From a methane-oxidizing endosymbiont of Gigantopelta aegis (GTDB lineage Bacteria; Pseudomonadota; Gammaproteobacteria; Methylococcales; Methylomonadaceae), in assembly GCF_016097405.1 (NCBI RefSeq), contig NZ_JAEHGD010000002.1, positions 383,876 through 447,875 of the forward strand: DNA of 64,000 nucleotides, given 5' to 3'. The notes under the pieces were generated by a model that saw only the letters and a program-made list of their open reading frames with translations, was not told the origin of the DNA and searched no databases. Below are positions 56,509-64,000 of the stretch, piece by piece (the first letter of the stretch is position 1; every line of letters starts with the position of its first letter). The position numbers and the translations under genes were made by a program.

Positions 56509-57216
56509 GGGGCTGTTGCCATTTCACATAGGTAACCATAAAAAGGCGCAAGCCAGAGCGATAGAGCCTTCAAAATTTCGTTTGAGTTTGTCATATCGCG
56601 TGGCGATCGCTCTGAAATGCTTAAGTCTTGCAAACACATTTTCAACGAGATGGCGATATTTGTAGAGACACCAATCCATTTCATCATTTCCCCGAGTTGA
56701 ATTCTTTTTTTCTTGGCTTCGCCGCCTGTCACTGAGAAATGAATAGGAAGACCACAGGCATCAACGGCCATATGAATTTTACTGGTGTTCCCGGCGACAG
56801 ATTTCCCTATCGCTGTTTCTTGTTCACAGGCCGCACCACTACTATGCTGATGTGCTTTCACAATACTCCCATCAATAAATTCCCATTCCAGGTCTGGATC
56901 AACAACCAAGGCGTTAAAAATACCCATCAGTTTTTCTTTACGAGACCAGTCATTGAATCGTTTATATACCGCATTCCAATTACCAAAAGCCGTGGGTAAA
57001 TCTCTCCAGGGACAACCTACTCGCAAGCGATAAAAAATACCTTCGACTGTTTTTCGAAGACAAGGTTTGTCATAAATTCCCATTTTCAACATAATTATCT
57101 TCAGTTTCTCCCAAAGTTCATCCGTAAGCATTTGTCGGGGCATAGTTTGCTTGTTTTTGAGTCAAAATAAACAATCTATGTGGCGGAGTTATTGAATTTC
57201 AAGGGGGATTTTCAAA
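56509..57216 (-). mobile_element. IS5-like element, copy 2 (right end and 131 bp internal missing)
   Basis: The left end GGGGCTGTTGCC is intact. The right side stops at ggattttcaaa and lacks the terminal ~15 bases and the TA duplicate, joining host sequence directly. Relative to copy 1, 131 bases (equivalent to 49164-49294) are deleted. The element cannot move by itself. Confidence 0.9.
56520..57143 (-). pseudogene. IS5-like transposase copy 2, internally deleted
   Basis: The frame starts MPRQMLTDELWEKL and reads through the RKEKLMGIF join. It is then shifted by the deletion after FSVTGGEA, which removes the VADRGYD catalytic Asp, and by a T7 (instead of T6) run. The product would be inactive. 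Confidence 0.87.
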
Positions 57217-58286
57217 GTCAACCGTTATTACGCAACGCGGGTATCGATGTGAATGTTGCAGGTATCCGTATTGCCCGTTACCAGCAAAATATTGTTGATT
57301 TGAAAACACGCTTGCAAAGTATTCGAGTACTTGCCGCTGTTGATAAGGCTTATTGGGCGCTCTATGTGGCTTGGGAAGAATTGGAAATTCAGCATCAGCA
57401 ATACAAAATCGCCAAGCAAAACCTGGCTATGGTGCAGCGTCGTGTCAAGGAAGGGTTGACTGCCGCGATAGAGATTAATCGTGCAAAAATGGGGGTTGTT
57501 GAACGGATGGCCAGTTTGATTGTTGCCAAGACCAAATTGAAAATGGCTCAGCGCAAATTAATGCTGTTGCTGAATGATGAGCGCTATGATCTTGATACAT
57601 CCGTTGTGTTCAATACCACAACACCACCGACATTGCTTAGATTTGACTTTGAGCGTAATACGTTGGTCGAAAAAGCATTGTCTGGTCGTCTGGAGTTATT
57701 GGAAATGGAATTAAAACTGGCGGCCGATGCAACAAAAATTGATTACCTGGAAAATCAGACCTTACCGCTCTTTATGCTGGATTACAGCTATGGTACACAA
57801 GCGCGAGGAGATGGCTTTGATAATGCTTTTTCTAATTCATTTAACGGTCAATACGATAATTGGGCGCTTGGGCTGAAAATGGAAATTCCCTTGACCAATG
57901 AACTACGCCGTTCACGATTGTCCCGGGCAGTACAGCAACGGTTACAGCGCCTGGCTACACGTGATCTGAAAATTCTGACCGTGCGCCGGGAGATTTATGA
58001 TGCTTTGGATCAGGTTGCTCAAAACTGGCAATTGATTATTGCCAATCGACAAAATGTTATTCTGGCGGGCGTGAATTATACGGCAGAACTCAAGCAATTT
58101 AACGAAGGGCTTAGAAACATGACAGAGGTTTTAATGACATTGACCAAATTAGGGCAGGCACAAATCAAAGAAGTGAAAGCCATAGCCGCTTATCAGGTGG
58201 CGCTGATCGACTTAGCTTATGCAACGGGAACACTATTAGGTTATGGCCGGGTCGATCTAGCGCAGTCTGTGGAAGAAGTTAGGTAA
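57217..58286 (+). pseudogene. 3' part of TolC-like outer-membrane efflux gene
   Basis: The sequence resumes as SQPLLRNAGIDVN and holds the long helical OEP repeats (RVLAAVDKAYWALYVAWEEL; QNLAMVQRRVKEGL) to the stop at 58286. An in-frame GTG at 57180 inside the IS remnant could start a 368-residue protein lacking signal peptide and first half, so it would not be exported. Confidence 0.88.
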
Positions 58287-58345
58287 TAGAGTCTCATCAC
58301 CGCAGCTGCCCCTTTTTTCGCCTTATCCGTGACAAAAAATAAATC

Positions 58346-58499
58346 GTAACTACTCACGCCTTTAGAAACACTGGGCGTAGGGTATTGATTTTCAGGACGC
58401 GTAGATACATCCATGTAGCTCTGTGCAACATCCATGTTGCACAAGCCTGAAAAACTCAATACCCTACGCCCACTAAATGATTACCGTGCGAGTAATTAC
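58346..58499. repeat. MITE-like element copy 4 (subfamily A), flanked by 8-bp duplication
   Basis: The element begins GTAACTACTCACGCC and ends GCGAGTAATTAC, flanked exactly by AATAAATC at 58338-58345 and 58500-58507. The core matches copy 1 in the same direction, while its outer arms match copy 1 only when reversed. Central hairpins are TACATCCATGTA and GTGCAACATCCATGTTGCAC. Confidence 0.9.
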
Positions 58500-58533
58500 A
58501 ATAAATCATTGGGTATGACGATAATTCGATACA

Positions 58534-58657
58534 TTAAATATCTTCACCGGCCTTTAATGGCAAATGATCCGGCAGGTTGGTGATAGATGGGATAATGAGG
58601 TCGGGTTGGACGGTGCTTTTTTAACCGCCTGCGCTCTGTATTTCCCTGTTTTTACTA
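58534..58657 (-). pseudogene. HAD phosphatase gene, 3' segment
   Basis: This segment reads VKTGKYRAQAVKK, then after a one-base shift STVQPDLIIPSITNLPDHLP and ends GEDI. An A6 run near 58618 must be A7 for the frame to hold. With that base restored, the three segments of the gene total 798 bases, exactly 266 codons. It is separated from the middle part by IS copy 3. Confidence 0.83.
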
Positions 58658-59508
58658 GGGGCTGTTGCCATTTCACATAGGTAACCATAAAAAGGCGCAA
58701 GCCAGAGCGATAGAGCCTTCAAAATTTCGTTTGAGTTTGTCATATCGCGTGGCGATCGCTCTGAAATGCTTAAGTCTTGCAAACACATTTTCAACGAGAT
58801 GGCGATATTTGTAGAGACACCAATCCATTTCATCATTTCCCCGAGTTGAATTCTTTTTTTCTTGGGATAACAGGAACAGCCCCTTTGTCTTTAATTTGAA
58901 GACGTAATGCTTCACTGTCATAGCCTCTGTCAGCAACTATATAGTCACCTTTTGGGAGCTCTGCAACTAATTTCGGTGCTTCTTTACAGTCATGAACTTC
59001 GCCGCCTGTCACTGAGAAATGAATAGGAAGACCACAGGCATCAACGGCCATATGAATTTTACTGGTGTTCCCGGCGACAGATTTCCCTATCGCTGTTTCT
59101 TGTTCACAGGCCGCACCACTACTATGCTGATGTGCTTTCACAATACTCCCATCAATAAATTCCCATTCCAGGTCTGGATCAACAACCAAGGCGTTAAAAA
59201 CCATCAGTTTTTTTCTTTACGAGACCAGTCATTGAATCGTTTATATACCGCATTCCAATTACCAAAAGCCGTGGGTAAATCTCTCCAGGGACAACCTACT
59301 CGCAAGCGATAAAAAATACCTTCGACTGTTTTTCGAAGACAAGGTTTGTCATAAATTCCCATTTTCAACATAATTATCTTCAGTTTCTCCCAAAGTTCAT
59401 CCGTAAGCAGTTGTCGCGGCATAGTTTGCTTGTTTTTGAGTCAAAATAAACAATCTATGTGGCGGAGTTATTGAATTTCAAGGGGATTTTCAAAACGGCA
59501 ACAGCCCC
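58658..59508 (-). mobile_element. IS5-like element, copy 3
   Basis: The 851-bp copy has both GGGGCTGTTGCC ends and a TA duplication (58656-58657 and 59509-59510). It lies in the HAD gene, about 260 bases of host sequence from copy 4, in the same orientation. Confidence 0.93.
58673..59422 (-). pseudogene. IS5-like transposase copy 3, multiple frame breaks
   Basis: Three open pieces (59422-59204, 59204-58833, 58936-58673) together cover the whole transposase. Breaks are caused by an A7 run at the RKEK join with a nearby 3-base loss, and a T7 instead of T6 run after IPRKK. It starts MPRQLLTDELW, a one-residue difference from the other copies. Confidence 0.87.
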
Positions 59509-59510
59509 TA

Positions 59511-59774
59511 AAATACCGCTGATTCCTGCCTTTTTCCCACCACCAATATCTGACTCAATATCATCGCCGATGATGGCAACCTGTTCAGGTGCAAGCTTCA
59601 TATCGTGCAAAGCGGCCTGAAAGAAGGCGGTGGCGGGTTTACCGATGAGCATGGCTTGTTGGTCGCTGGCGTATTCTAAGGCGGTAACGAATCCACCAAT
59701 ATCCATCTTCAATCCCGTTTCGGTTTGCCAGTATCGGTTTTTATGAATGGCAATCAATTTTGCACCGTCCATTA
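59511..59774 (-). pseudogene. HAD phosphatase gene, middle segment
   Basis: The segment reads MDGAKLIAIHKNRYWQT, LIGKPATAFFQAAL and IIGDDIESDIGGGKKAGISGIL. The GDDxxSDIGGG stretch is HAD motif 4 with its Mg-binding aspartates. It is bounded by IS copies 3 and 4 and is in frame with the segment at 60625-61033 when copy 4 and one TA are removed. Confidence 0.88.
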
Positions 59775-60622
59775 GGGGCTGTTGCCATTTCACATAGGTA
59801 ACCATAAAAAGGCGCAAGCCAGAGCGATAGAGCCTTCAAAATTTCGTTTGAGTTTGTCATATCGCGTGGCGATCGCTCTGAAATGCTTAAGTCTTGCAAA
59901 CACATTTTCAACGAGATGGCGATATTTGTAGAGACACCAATCCATTTCATCATTTCCCCGAGTTGAATTCTTTTTTCTTGGGATAACAGGAACAGCCCCT
60001 TTGTCTTTAATTTGAAGACGTAATGCTTCACTGTCATAGCCTCTGTCAGCAACTATATAGTCACCTTTTGGGAGCTCTGCAACTAATTTCGGTGCTTCTT
60101 TACAGTCATGAACTTCGCCGCCTGTCACTGAGAAATGAATAGGAAGACCACAGGCATCAACGGCCATATGAATTTTACTGGTGTTCCCGGCGACAGATTT
60201 TATCGCTGTTTCTTGTTCACAGGCCGCACCACTACTATGCTGATGTGCTTTCACAATACTCCCATCAATAAATTCCCATTCCAGGTCTGGATCAACAACC
60301 AAGGCGTTAAAAATACCCATCAGTTTTTCTTTACGAGACCAGTCATTGAATCGTTTATATACCGCATTCCAATTACCAAAAGCCGTGGGTAAATCTCTCC
60401 AGGGACAACCTACTCGCAAGCGATAAAAATACCTTCGACTGTTTTTCGAAGACAAGGTTTGTCATAAATTCCCATTTTCAACATAATTATCTTCAGTTTC
60501 TCCCAAAGTTCATCCGTAAGCATTTGTCGGGGCATAGTTTGCTTGTTTTTGAGTCAAAATAAACAATCTATGTGGCGGAGTTATTGAATTTCAAGGGGGA
60601 TTTTCAAAACGGCAACAGCCCC
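59775..60622 (-). mobile_element. IS5-like element, copy 4
   Basis: The 848-bp copy has both GGGGCTGTTGCC ends and a TA duplication (59773-59774 and 60623-60624). It splits the 5' from the middle part of the HAD gene. Confidence 0.93.
59790..60524 (-). pseudogene. IS5-like transposase copy 4, N-terminal frameshift
   Basis: Most of the transposase is open (60455-59790) with all DDE motifs. One A is missing near 60428, which puts the true MPRQMLTDELW start (about 60524) out of frame, and one Gly codon is lost in ETAI-KSVAGN. This is the copy closest to intact. Confidence 0.85.
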
Positions 60623-60624
60623 TA

Positions 60625-61033
60625 GCTGATTGAAAACGCTGTTGAGTAGAGAATAAGACCATTTTTCACCAATGTCGCCAATGATGATGAAGTCGGCTTG
60701 TTGGTCTGATTGTTTAAGGTGTTGAAAATCCTGTTTAACATCATCGGCCAATAAAAGCCGGCATACGGGATCATCAAATTGTTGTAGATAGACCTGTGTC
60801 GCTTGTGGCGCACTAAGAATTTCCGATTCGGTAATATTAAAGCCTAAATCCTTTAGTTTTTGCTGTAGGCTATGGCGAGATAAGGTGCTGGTATTAGTGA
60901 TAAATCGACAGATAAAGCCGCGCTGACGAATTTCCTGAATGGTTTCCCGGGCACCATCGATAACTTGATTTCCAATATAGAGCACGCCATCTAAATCAAA
61001 CAAAATACCTCGGATATGTGATAATTTTTGCAT
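60625..61033 (-). pseudogene. HAD-IIA phosphatase gene, 5' segment (HDHD2/NagD-like)
   Basis: The segment starts MQKLSHIRGILFDLDGVLYIG, the DxD nucleophile motif of HAD phosphatases, and continues with ITNTSTLSR (motif 2) to NSVFNQL, where IS copy 4 begins. The restored protein of about 265 residues fits the HDHD2-like subgroup of HAD-IIA. The substrate is unknown. It is followed upstream by the fructosamine-kinase-like gene on the same strand. Confidence 0.9.
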
Positions 61034-61051
61034 GATTCCCTCCTGGTTTTT

Positions 61052-61930
61052 TTAACATTGCGCCAGTAAGGATTCAATCATTGATTCAGCCTGATGTAAA
61101 TAGCCGCCGCCAAACAGGTTGAGATGATTCAGGATGTGGTAAAGGTTGTACAAAGTTTTTCGGGTCAGATACCCAGCATCAAGTGCCAGCGATTGATTGT
61201 AAGCACTGTAAAAATCAGCGCCGAAACCGCCAAACAATTCTGTCATGGCAATATCGGCTTCCCGGTCGCCATAATAGCAGGCAGGGTCGTAGATAACCGG
61301 TCGACCGCTCTCATCGGCCGAAGCATTACCACCCCACAGGTCGCCGTGCAGCAAGGAAGGAAACGGTGAATAATCGCTAAAAAAAGTGGCGAGTTTCTCG
61401 GCCAGTAATTCACCACGTTTTTGCAGTTTTCCGCCATAGCCGTTGCGTTGTGCAAATTCCAGTTGCTTTAGCAGACGTTGGCTGCGCCAGAACGCAAGCC
61501 AGTCATCATGTTGGGTATTGTGCTGGGGTGTGCTGCCAATGGTATTGTCCATGAACCAGCCAAAGTAGGGCTGTCGTAGGCGATGCAGGGCAGCGAGTTG
61601 TTCACCCATTAAGGCGGCACTTTTTGAGTTTAATGGGTGTAGCGGAATATATTCAAGCACCAGGTAACTATATTGATCAGTTTGGCCATAACAAATAACC
61701 TCAGGAACCCGAATGGCTTTGAGTGAGGCCATTTCGGTCAAGCCGGCGGCTTCGGCCTCAAACATGGTACTTAAAGACGGACTGTTGATCTTGATAAACC
61801 AGTCAATATTGGTATTTTTAAGACGGTAAGCACGGTTAATGCAGCCGCCACCAATGGCTGTGAGTGTGCTGTTTTGCAGGTGGCGGCCGGTTTGTTGTGC
61901 TAATGTTAGGAGAATGTTTTCCAGTGGCAT
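61052..61930 (-). CDS. Fructosamine kinase family protein
   Basis: The 292-residue product has the aminoglycoside-kinase-like fold of this family: IGGGCINRAYRL, LVLEYIPL, the catalytic LLHGDLWGGN and the metal-binding IYDPACYYGDREADIAM. It may phosphorylate ketosamines on glycated proteins, a deglycation step. It lies 15 bases from the glnS stop and 18 bases before the HAD gene. Confidence 0.93.
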   Translation of the reverse strand: MPLENILLTLAQQTGRHLQNSTLTAIGGGCINRAYRLKNTNIDWFIKINSPSLSTMFEAEAAGLTEMASLKAIRVPEVICYGQTDQYSYLVLEYIPLHPLNSKSAALMGEQLAALHRLRQPYFGWFMDNTIGSTPQHNTQHDDWLAFWRSQRLLKQLEFAQRNGYGGKLQKRGELLAEKLATFFSDYSPFPSLLHGDLWGGNASADESGRPVIYDPACYYGDREADIAMTELFGGFGADFYSAYNQSLALDAGYLTRKTLYNLYHILNHLNLFGGGYLHQAESMIESLLAQC

Positions 61931-61945
61931 AGCGGTTTTAAAGGA

Positions 61946-63607
61946 TTATTTCGCCCAGGTATCACGCAGTGTCACGGTGCGGTTGAAAACCAGTTTTTGA
62001 TCGTTGCTATCGACCGAATCGACACAAAAATAGCCGGTTCTTTCAAATTGATAACGGCTTTCTTTTTCGGCTTTGGCCAAACTGGCTTCAACCCAGCAAT
62101 TTTCTAAAATTTGCAGTGAGTCTGGGTTCAGTGCATCCAGAAAATGCGCTTCGGCATCCGGATTAGGTTGCCGAAACAGGCGGTCATACAGACGAATTTC
62201 CGCCGGAATCGCATGTTTGGCCGAGACCCAGTGAATAACGCCTTTAACTTTGCGGCCTTCAGGGTTTTTGCCCAATGTGGCCGGATCATAGCTGCAACGC
62301 AGTTCGATGATGTCGCCGGCTTCATCTTTAATTATCCGTTCACATTTAATAACATAGGAGCCGCGTAAGCGAACCTCGCCGCCTTCAACCAGACGTTTGA
62401 ACTTTTTCGGTGGGTTTTCTGCAAAATCATCTTGTTCGATATATAACACCTTGCTAAAAGGGACTTTACGAGTACCCATTTCCGGTTTTTGCGGATGATT
62501 GGCAATGTCGTATATTTCTTCCGCCTCATCGGGATAATTTTCGATGACCAGACGCAACGGCTTCAAGACCGCCATACGTCTTGGTGCATTTTCATTCAGG
62601 TCTTCGCGGATACAGCTTTCCAGCACATCCATTTTGATCCAGGCGTCTTTTTTGGTGACACCAATGCGTTCGCAAAAATCGCGAATCGAAGCCGGTGTGA
62701 AGCCGGCGCGGCGCATACCGGCCAGCGTCGGCATACGCGGGTCATCCCAGCCACTGACATGGCCTTCAGTTACTAGCTGATTGAGCTTGCGTTTGCTCAT
62801 CACCGTATATTCGAGTTGCAATCGGGCAAACTCGATTTGTTGTGGATGGCAAGGGGTGTTCAGTTTATCCAGAACCCAGTCATACAGCGGTCTGTGGTCT
62901 TCAAATTCCAAGGTGCAAATGGAATGGGTAATGCCTTCAATGGCGTCGGAAAGACAGTGGGTAAAATCATACATCGGATAGATGCACCATTTGTCACCCG
63001 TACGTTGATGATGCACACGGCGAATACGATACAATGCCGGATCTCGCATATTGATATTAGGCGAAGCCATATCAATCTTGGCGCGCAAAAGATAGGCGCC
63101 ATCGGCAAATTCGCCGGCACGCATACGGTAGAACAAATCCAGGCTTTCTTCGACAGGGCGATTACGATTCGGACTTTCTTTGCCGGGCTCGGTCAAGGTG
63201 CCTCGATATTCCCGAATCTGCTCCGGAGTTAAATCATCGACATAGGCATCGCCTTGTTTGATTAACTGAACGGCGTAATCGAACAGTTGTTCAAAATAAT
63301 CCGAGGCGTGGTGTTTTTCATGCCATTGAAAGCCCAGCCACAGAATATCTTTTTCGATAGCTTCCATGAACTCGATACTTTCTTTTTCAGGATTGGTGTC
63401 ATCGAAGCGCAGATTACAGGTGCCATTGTATTCTTCGGCGAGCGTGAAGTTCAGGCAGATCGATTTGGCGTGACCAATATGCAAAAAGCCATTGGGTTCA
63501 GGGGGGAAGCGGGTCTTGACCTTGCCGTTGTTTTTGTTGGCTTTAAGATCGGCTTCGATGATATGACGAATAAAGTTAGACGGTGCTGTTGCTTCGGGTG
63601 TAGTCAT
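61946..63607 (-). CDS. glnS: Glutaminyl-tRNA synthetase
   Basis: I start at the ATG at 63605-63607 ([17 protein letters not shown]), which fits the E. coli start; the frame is open 15 codons further. The 553-residue class I enzyme has [16 protein letters not shown], the VMSKRKL loop and a C-terminal beta-barrel anticodon domain. It charges tRNA-Gln. Confidence 0.97.
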   Translation of the reverse strand: MTTPEATAPSNFIRHIIEADLKANKNNGKVKTRFPPEPNGFLHIGHAKSICLNFTLAEEYNGTCNLRFDDTNPEKESIEFMEAIEKDILWLGFQWHEKHHASDYFEQLFDYAVQLIKQGDAYVDDLTPEQIREYRGTLTEPGKESPNRNRPVEESLDLFYRMRAGEFADGAYLLRAKIDMASPNINMRDPALYRIRRVHHQRTGDKWCIYPMYDFTHCLSDAIEGITHSICTLEFEDHRPLYDWVLDKLNTPCHPQQIEFARLQLEYTVMSKRKLNQLVTEGHVSGWDDPRMPTLAGMRRAGFTPASIRDFCERIGVTKKDAWIKMDVLESCIREDLNENAPRRMAVLKPLRLVIENYPDEAEEIYDIANHPQKPEMGTRKVPFSKVLYIEQDDFAENPPKKFKRLVEGGEVRLRGSYVIKCERIIKDEAGDIIELRCSYDPATLGKNPEGRKVKGVIHWVSAKHAIPAEIRLYDRLFRQPNPDAEAHFLDALNPDSLQILENCWVEASLAKAEKESRYQFERTGYFCVDSVDSNDQKLVFNRTVTLRDTWAK

Positions 63608-63655
63608 TGAACTATCAGTGCTCGTTAGCGAAAGGTGATAAAAGTGATGCAATAT

Positions 63656-63779
63656 CTAGGAGGTTGTCGATTTTCCACTCGTCTCATCACGAATTCCTAA
63701 ACCCGACATCCTCCTAGGCGCAAGCGCAGGAGAAACGCTTCTGCGCTATGCGGCCTGCGTGATAGTTGTGTTATCACGC
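63656..63779. repeat. Three consecutive hairpins upstream of glnS
   Basis: Arms CTAGGAGGTTGTCG (63656-63669) and CGACATCCTCCTAG (63704-63717) match at 13 of 14 positions. AGCGCAG / CTGCGCT (63723-63747) and GCGTGATA / TATCACGC (63757-63779) are perfect stems. None has a U-tract. They could be a dispersed repeat or a structured glnS leader. Confidence 0.6.
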
Positions 63780-63863
63780 CAAGGCCTTTATCTTTTAAAA
63801 GGTGCGGTATTCTAACGGGTTATGACGGTTTCCGTAAAGCAATGAAACTGCCATGCCAGGCGA

Positions 63864-64000
63864 TTACTCAGGTTTAGGAGGCTGGCTGTCGCTGCCTGGA
63901 TGCTTGATTTGGCGGATTTGTTCCATTTGGCGTTTCACAACATGCTTAATCAGCAATTCCCTGTCTTCATCTTTAAGGTTTAAATAATCGACGCCTATGA
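63864..64000 (-). CDS. C-terminal end of a probable PilZ-domain protein
   Basis: The frame enters from the window edge on the minus strand and ends at 63864. The visible 45 residues read IGVDYLNLKDEDRELLIKHV, then KRQMEQIRQIKHP and a polar tail. The IGV-F-L-L...ReLI-ihv-kRQ pattern is typical of the last strand and helix of YcgR/PilZ proteins. The gene start is outside the window. Confidence 0.65.
   Translation of the reverse strand, partial: IGVDYLNLKDEDRELLIKHVVKRQMEQIRQIKHPGSDSQPPKPE

Noticed and set aside
57180-58286. A 368-codon open frame that could be called a complete efflux protein gene
   Set aside because: Its first 12 codons are IS sequence, it lacks the signal peptide and first repeat, and it joins in frame to the piece ending at 56508. 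It is the 3' part of one broken gene.
63663-63716. A tiny minus-strand ORF (about 17 codons) with AGGAGG directly before ATG
   Set aside because: The spacing between AGGAGG and ATG is zero and the sequence is part of a palindrome, so translation is unlikely.
1-64000. tRNA, rRNA and CRISPR arrays
   Set aside because: No cloverleaf with a conserved T-loop, no rRNA segments and no regularly spaced repeats were noticed on either strand. A tRNAscan run would settle tRNAs.

Overview
The window is a piece of a gammaproteobacterial chromosome. The evidence is the type IV pilus block pilB-pilC-pilD followed by coaE-zapD-yacG, lptFG next to pepA-holC-valS, rsd, and the general codon and gene style. 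The gene set resembles a Methylococcales-type methanotroph, but no methane-oxidation gene lies here, so that placement is inference. Base composition is moderate and most housekeeping genes read through without frame breaks. No rRNA, tRNA or CRISPR array was seen.

Layout. 1-7.7 kb: gshB (cut by the window edge), rpmBG, pilU, a PP-loop tRNA-thiolation-like gene with a TusA-like partner, a CDF metal transporter, argJ, a Nudix-ThiE fusion and trxC. 7.8-10.4 kb: a short inverted-repeat element, yacG, and a zapD gene broken by an IS3-like element with loss of its middle. 10.4-25.3 kb: coaE, pilD, pilC, pilB, valS, holC and pepA on the minus strand, then lptFG, a pterin dehydratase, a SirB-like membrane protein, a nucleosidase-like protein, a glycosyltransferase and rsd. 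25.4-34 kb: a UPF0182 membrane protein, rsmD, a pair of M16 proteases, cyoE, ybiB and a tandem PilZ protein.

34.5-51 kb is a nitrogen-assimilation region. It holds a 1239-residue flavin/Fe-S oxidoreductase that looks like a single-chain fusion of NfnB (GltD-like) and NfnA (PyrK-like); phzF-like; nirD and nirB; a nitrate transporter; a PP2C phosphatase-Ser/Thr kinase fusion; a cytoplasmic-type molybdenum nitrate reductase; and a gene that was originally one 635-codon fusion of a four-cluster ferredoxin with a DmsC-type membrane anchor, now split by an IS5-like element. Three sigma-54 promoters (upstream of nirB, the transporter and the nitrate reductase) and an intrinsic terminator inside the nitrate reductase leader suggest joint nitrogen control plus attenuation.

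51-64 kb: an FKBP isomerase, a hemerythrin, a type I secretion-like set (ABC protein with degenerate motifs, HlyD-like adaptor, TolC-like lipoprotein), a HAD phosphatase broken twice, a fructosamine-kinase-like gene, glnS and the end of a PilZ-type gene. Four near-identical copies of one ~850-bp IS5-like element sit between 48.9 and 60.6 kb. They disrupt three genes (four hits), all in the same orientation, and each copy carries its own indels, mostly at homopolymers. This may be real decay or imperfect consensus over repeats.

The most interesting non-coding signal is a family of four ~155-bp elements (7.8, 22.0, 34.2 and 58.3 kb). Each is flanked by a perfect 8-bp target duplication and has GTAAC/GTAAY-type ends, nested hairpins with compensatory changes between two subfamilies, and a core that is inverted relative to its arms in one copy.
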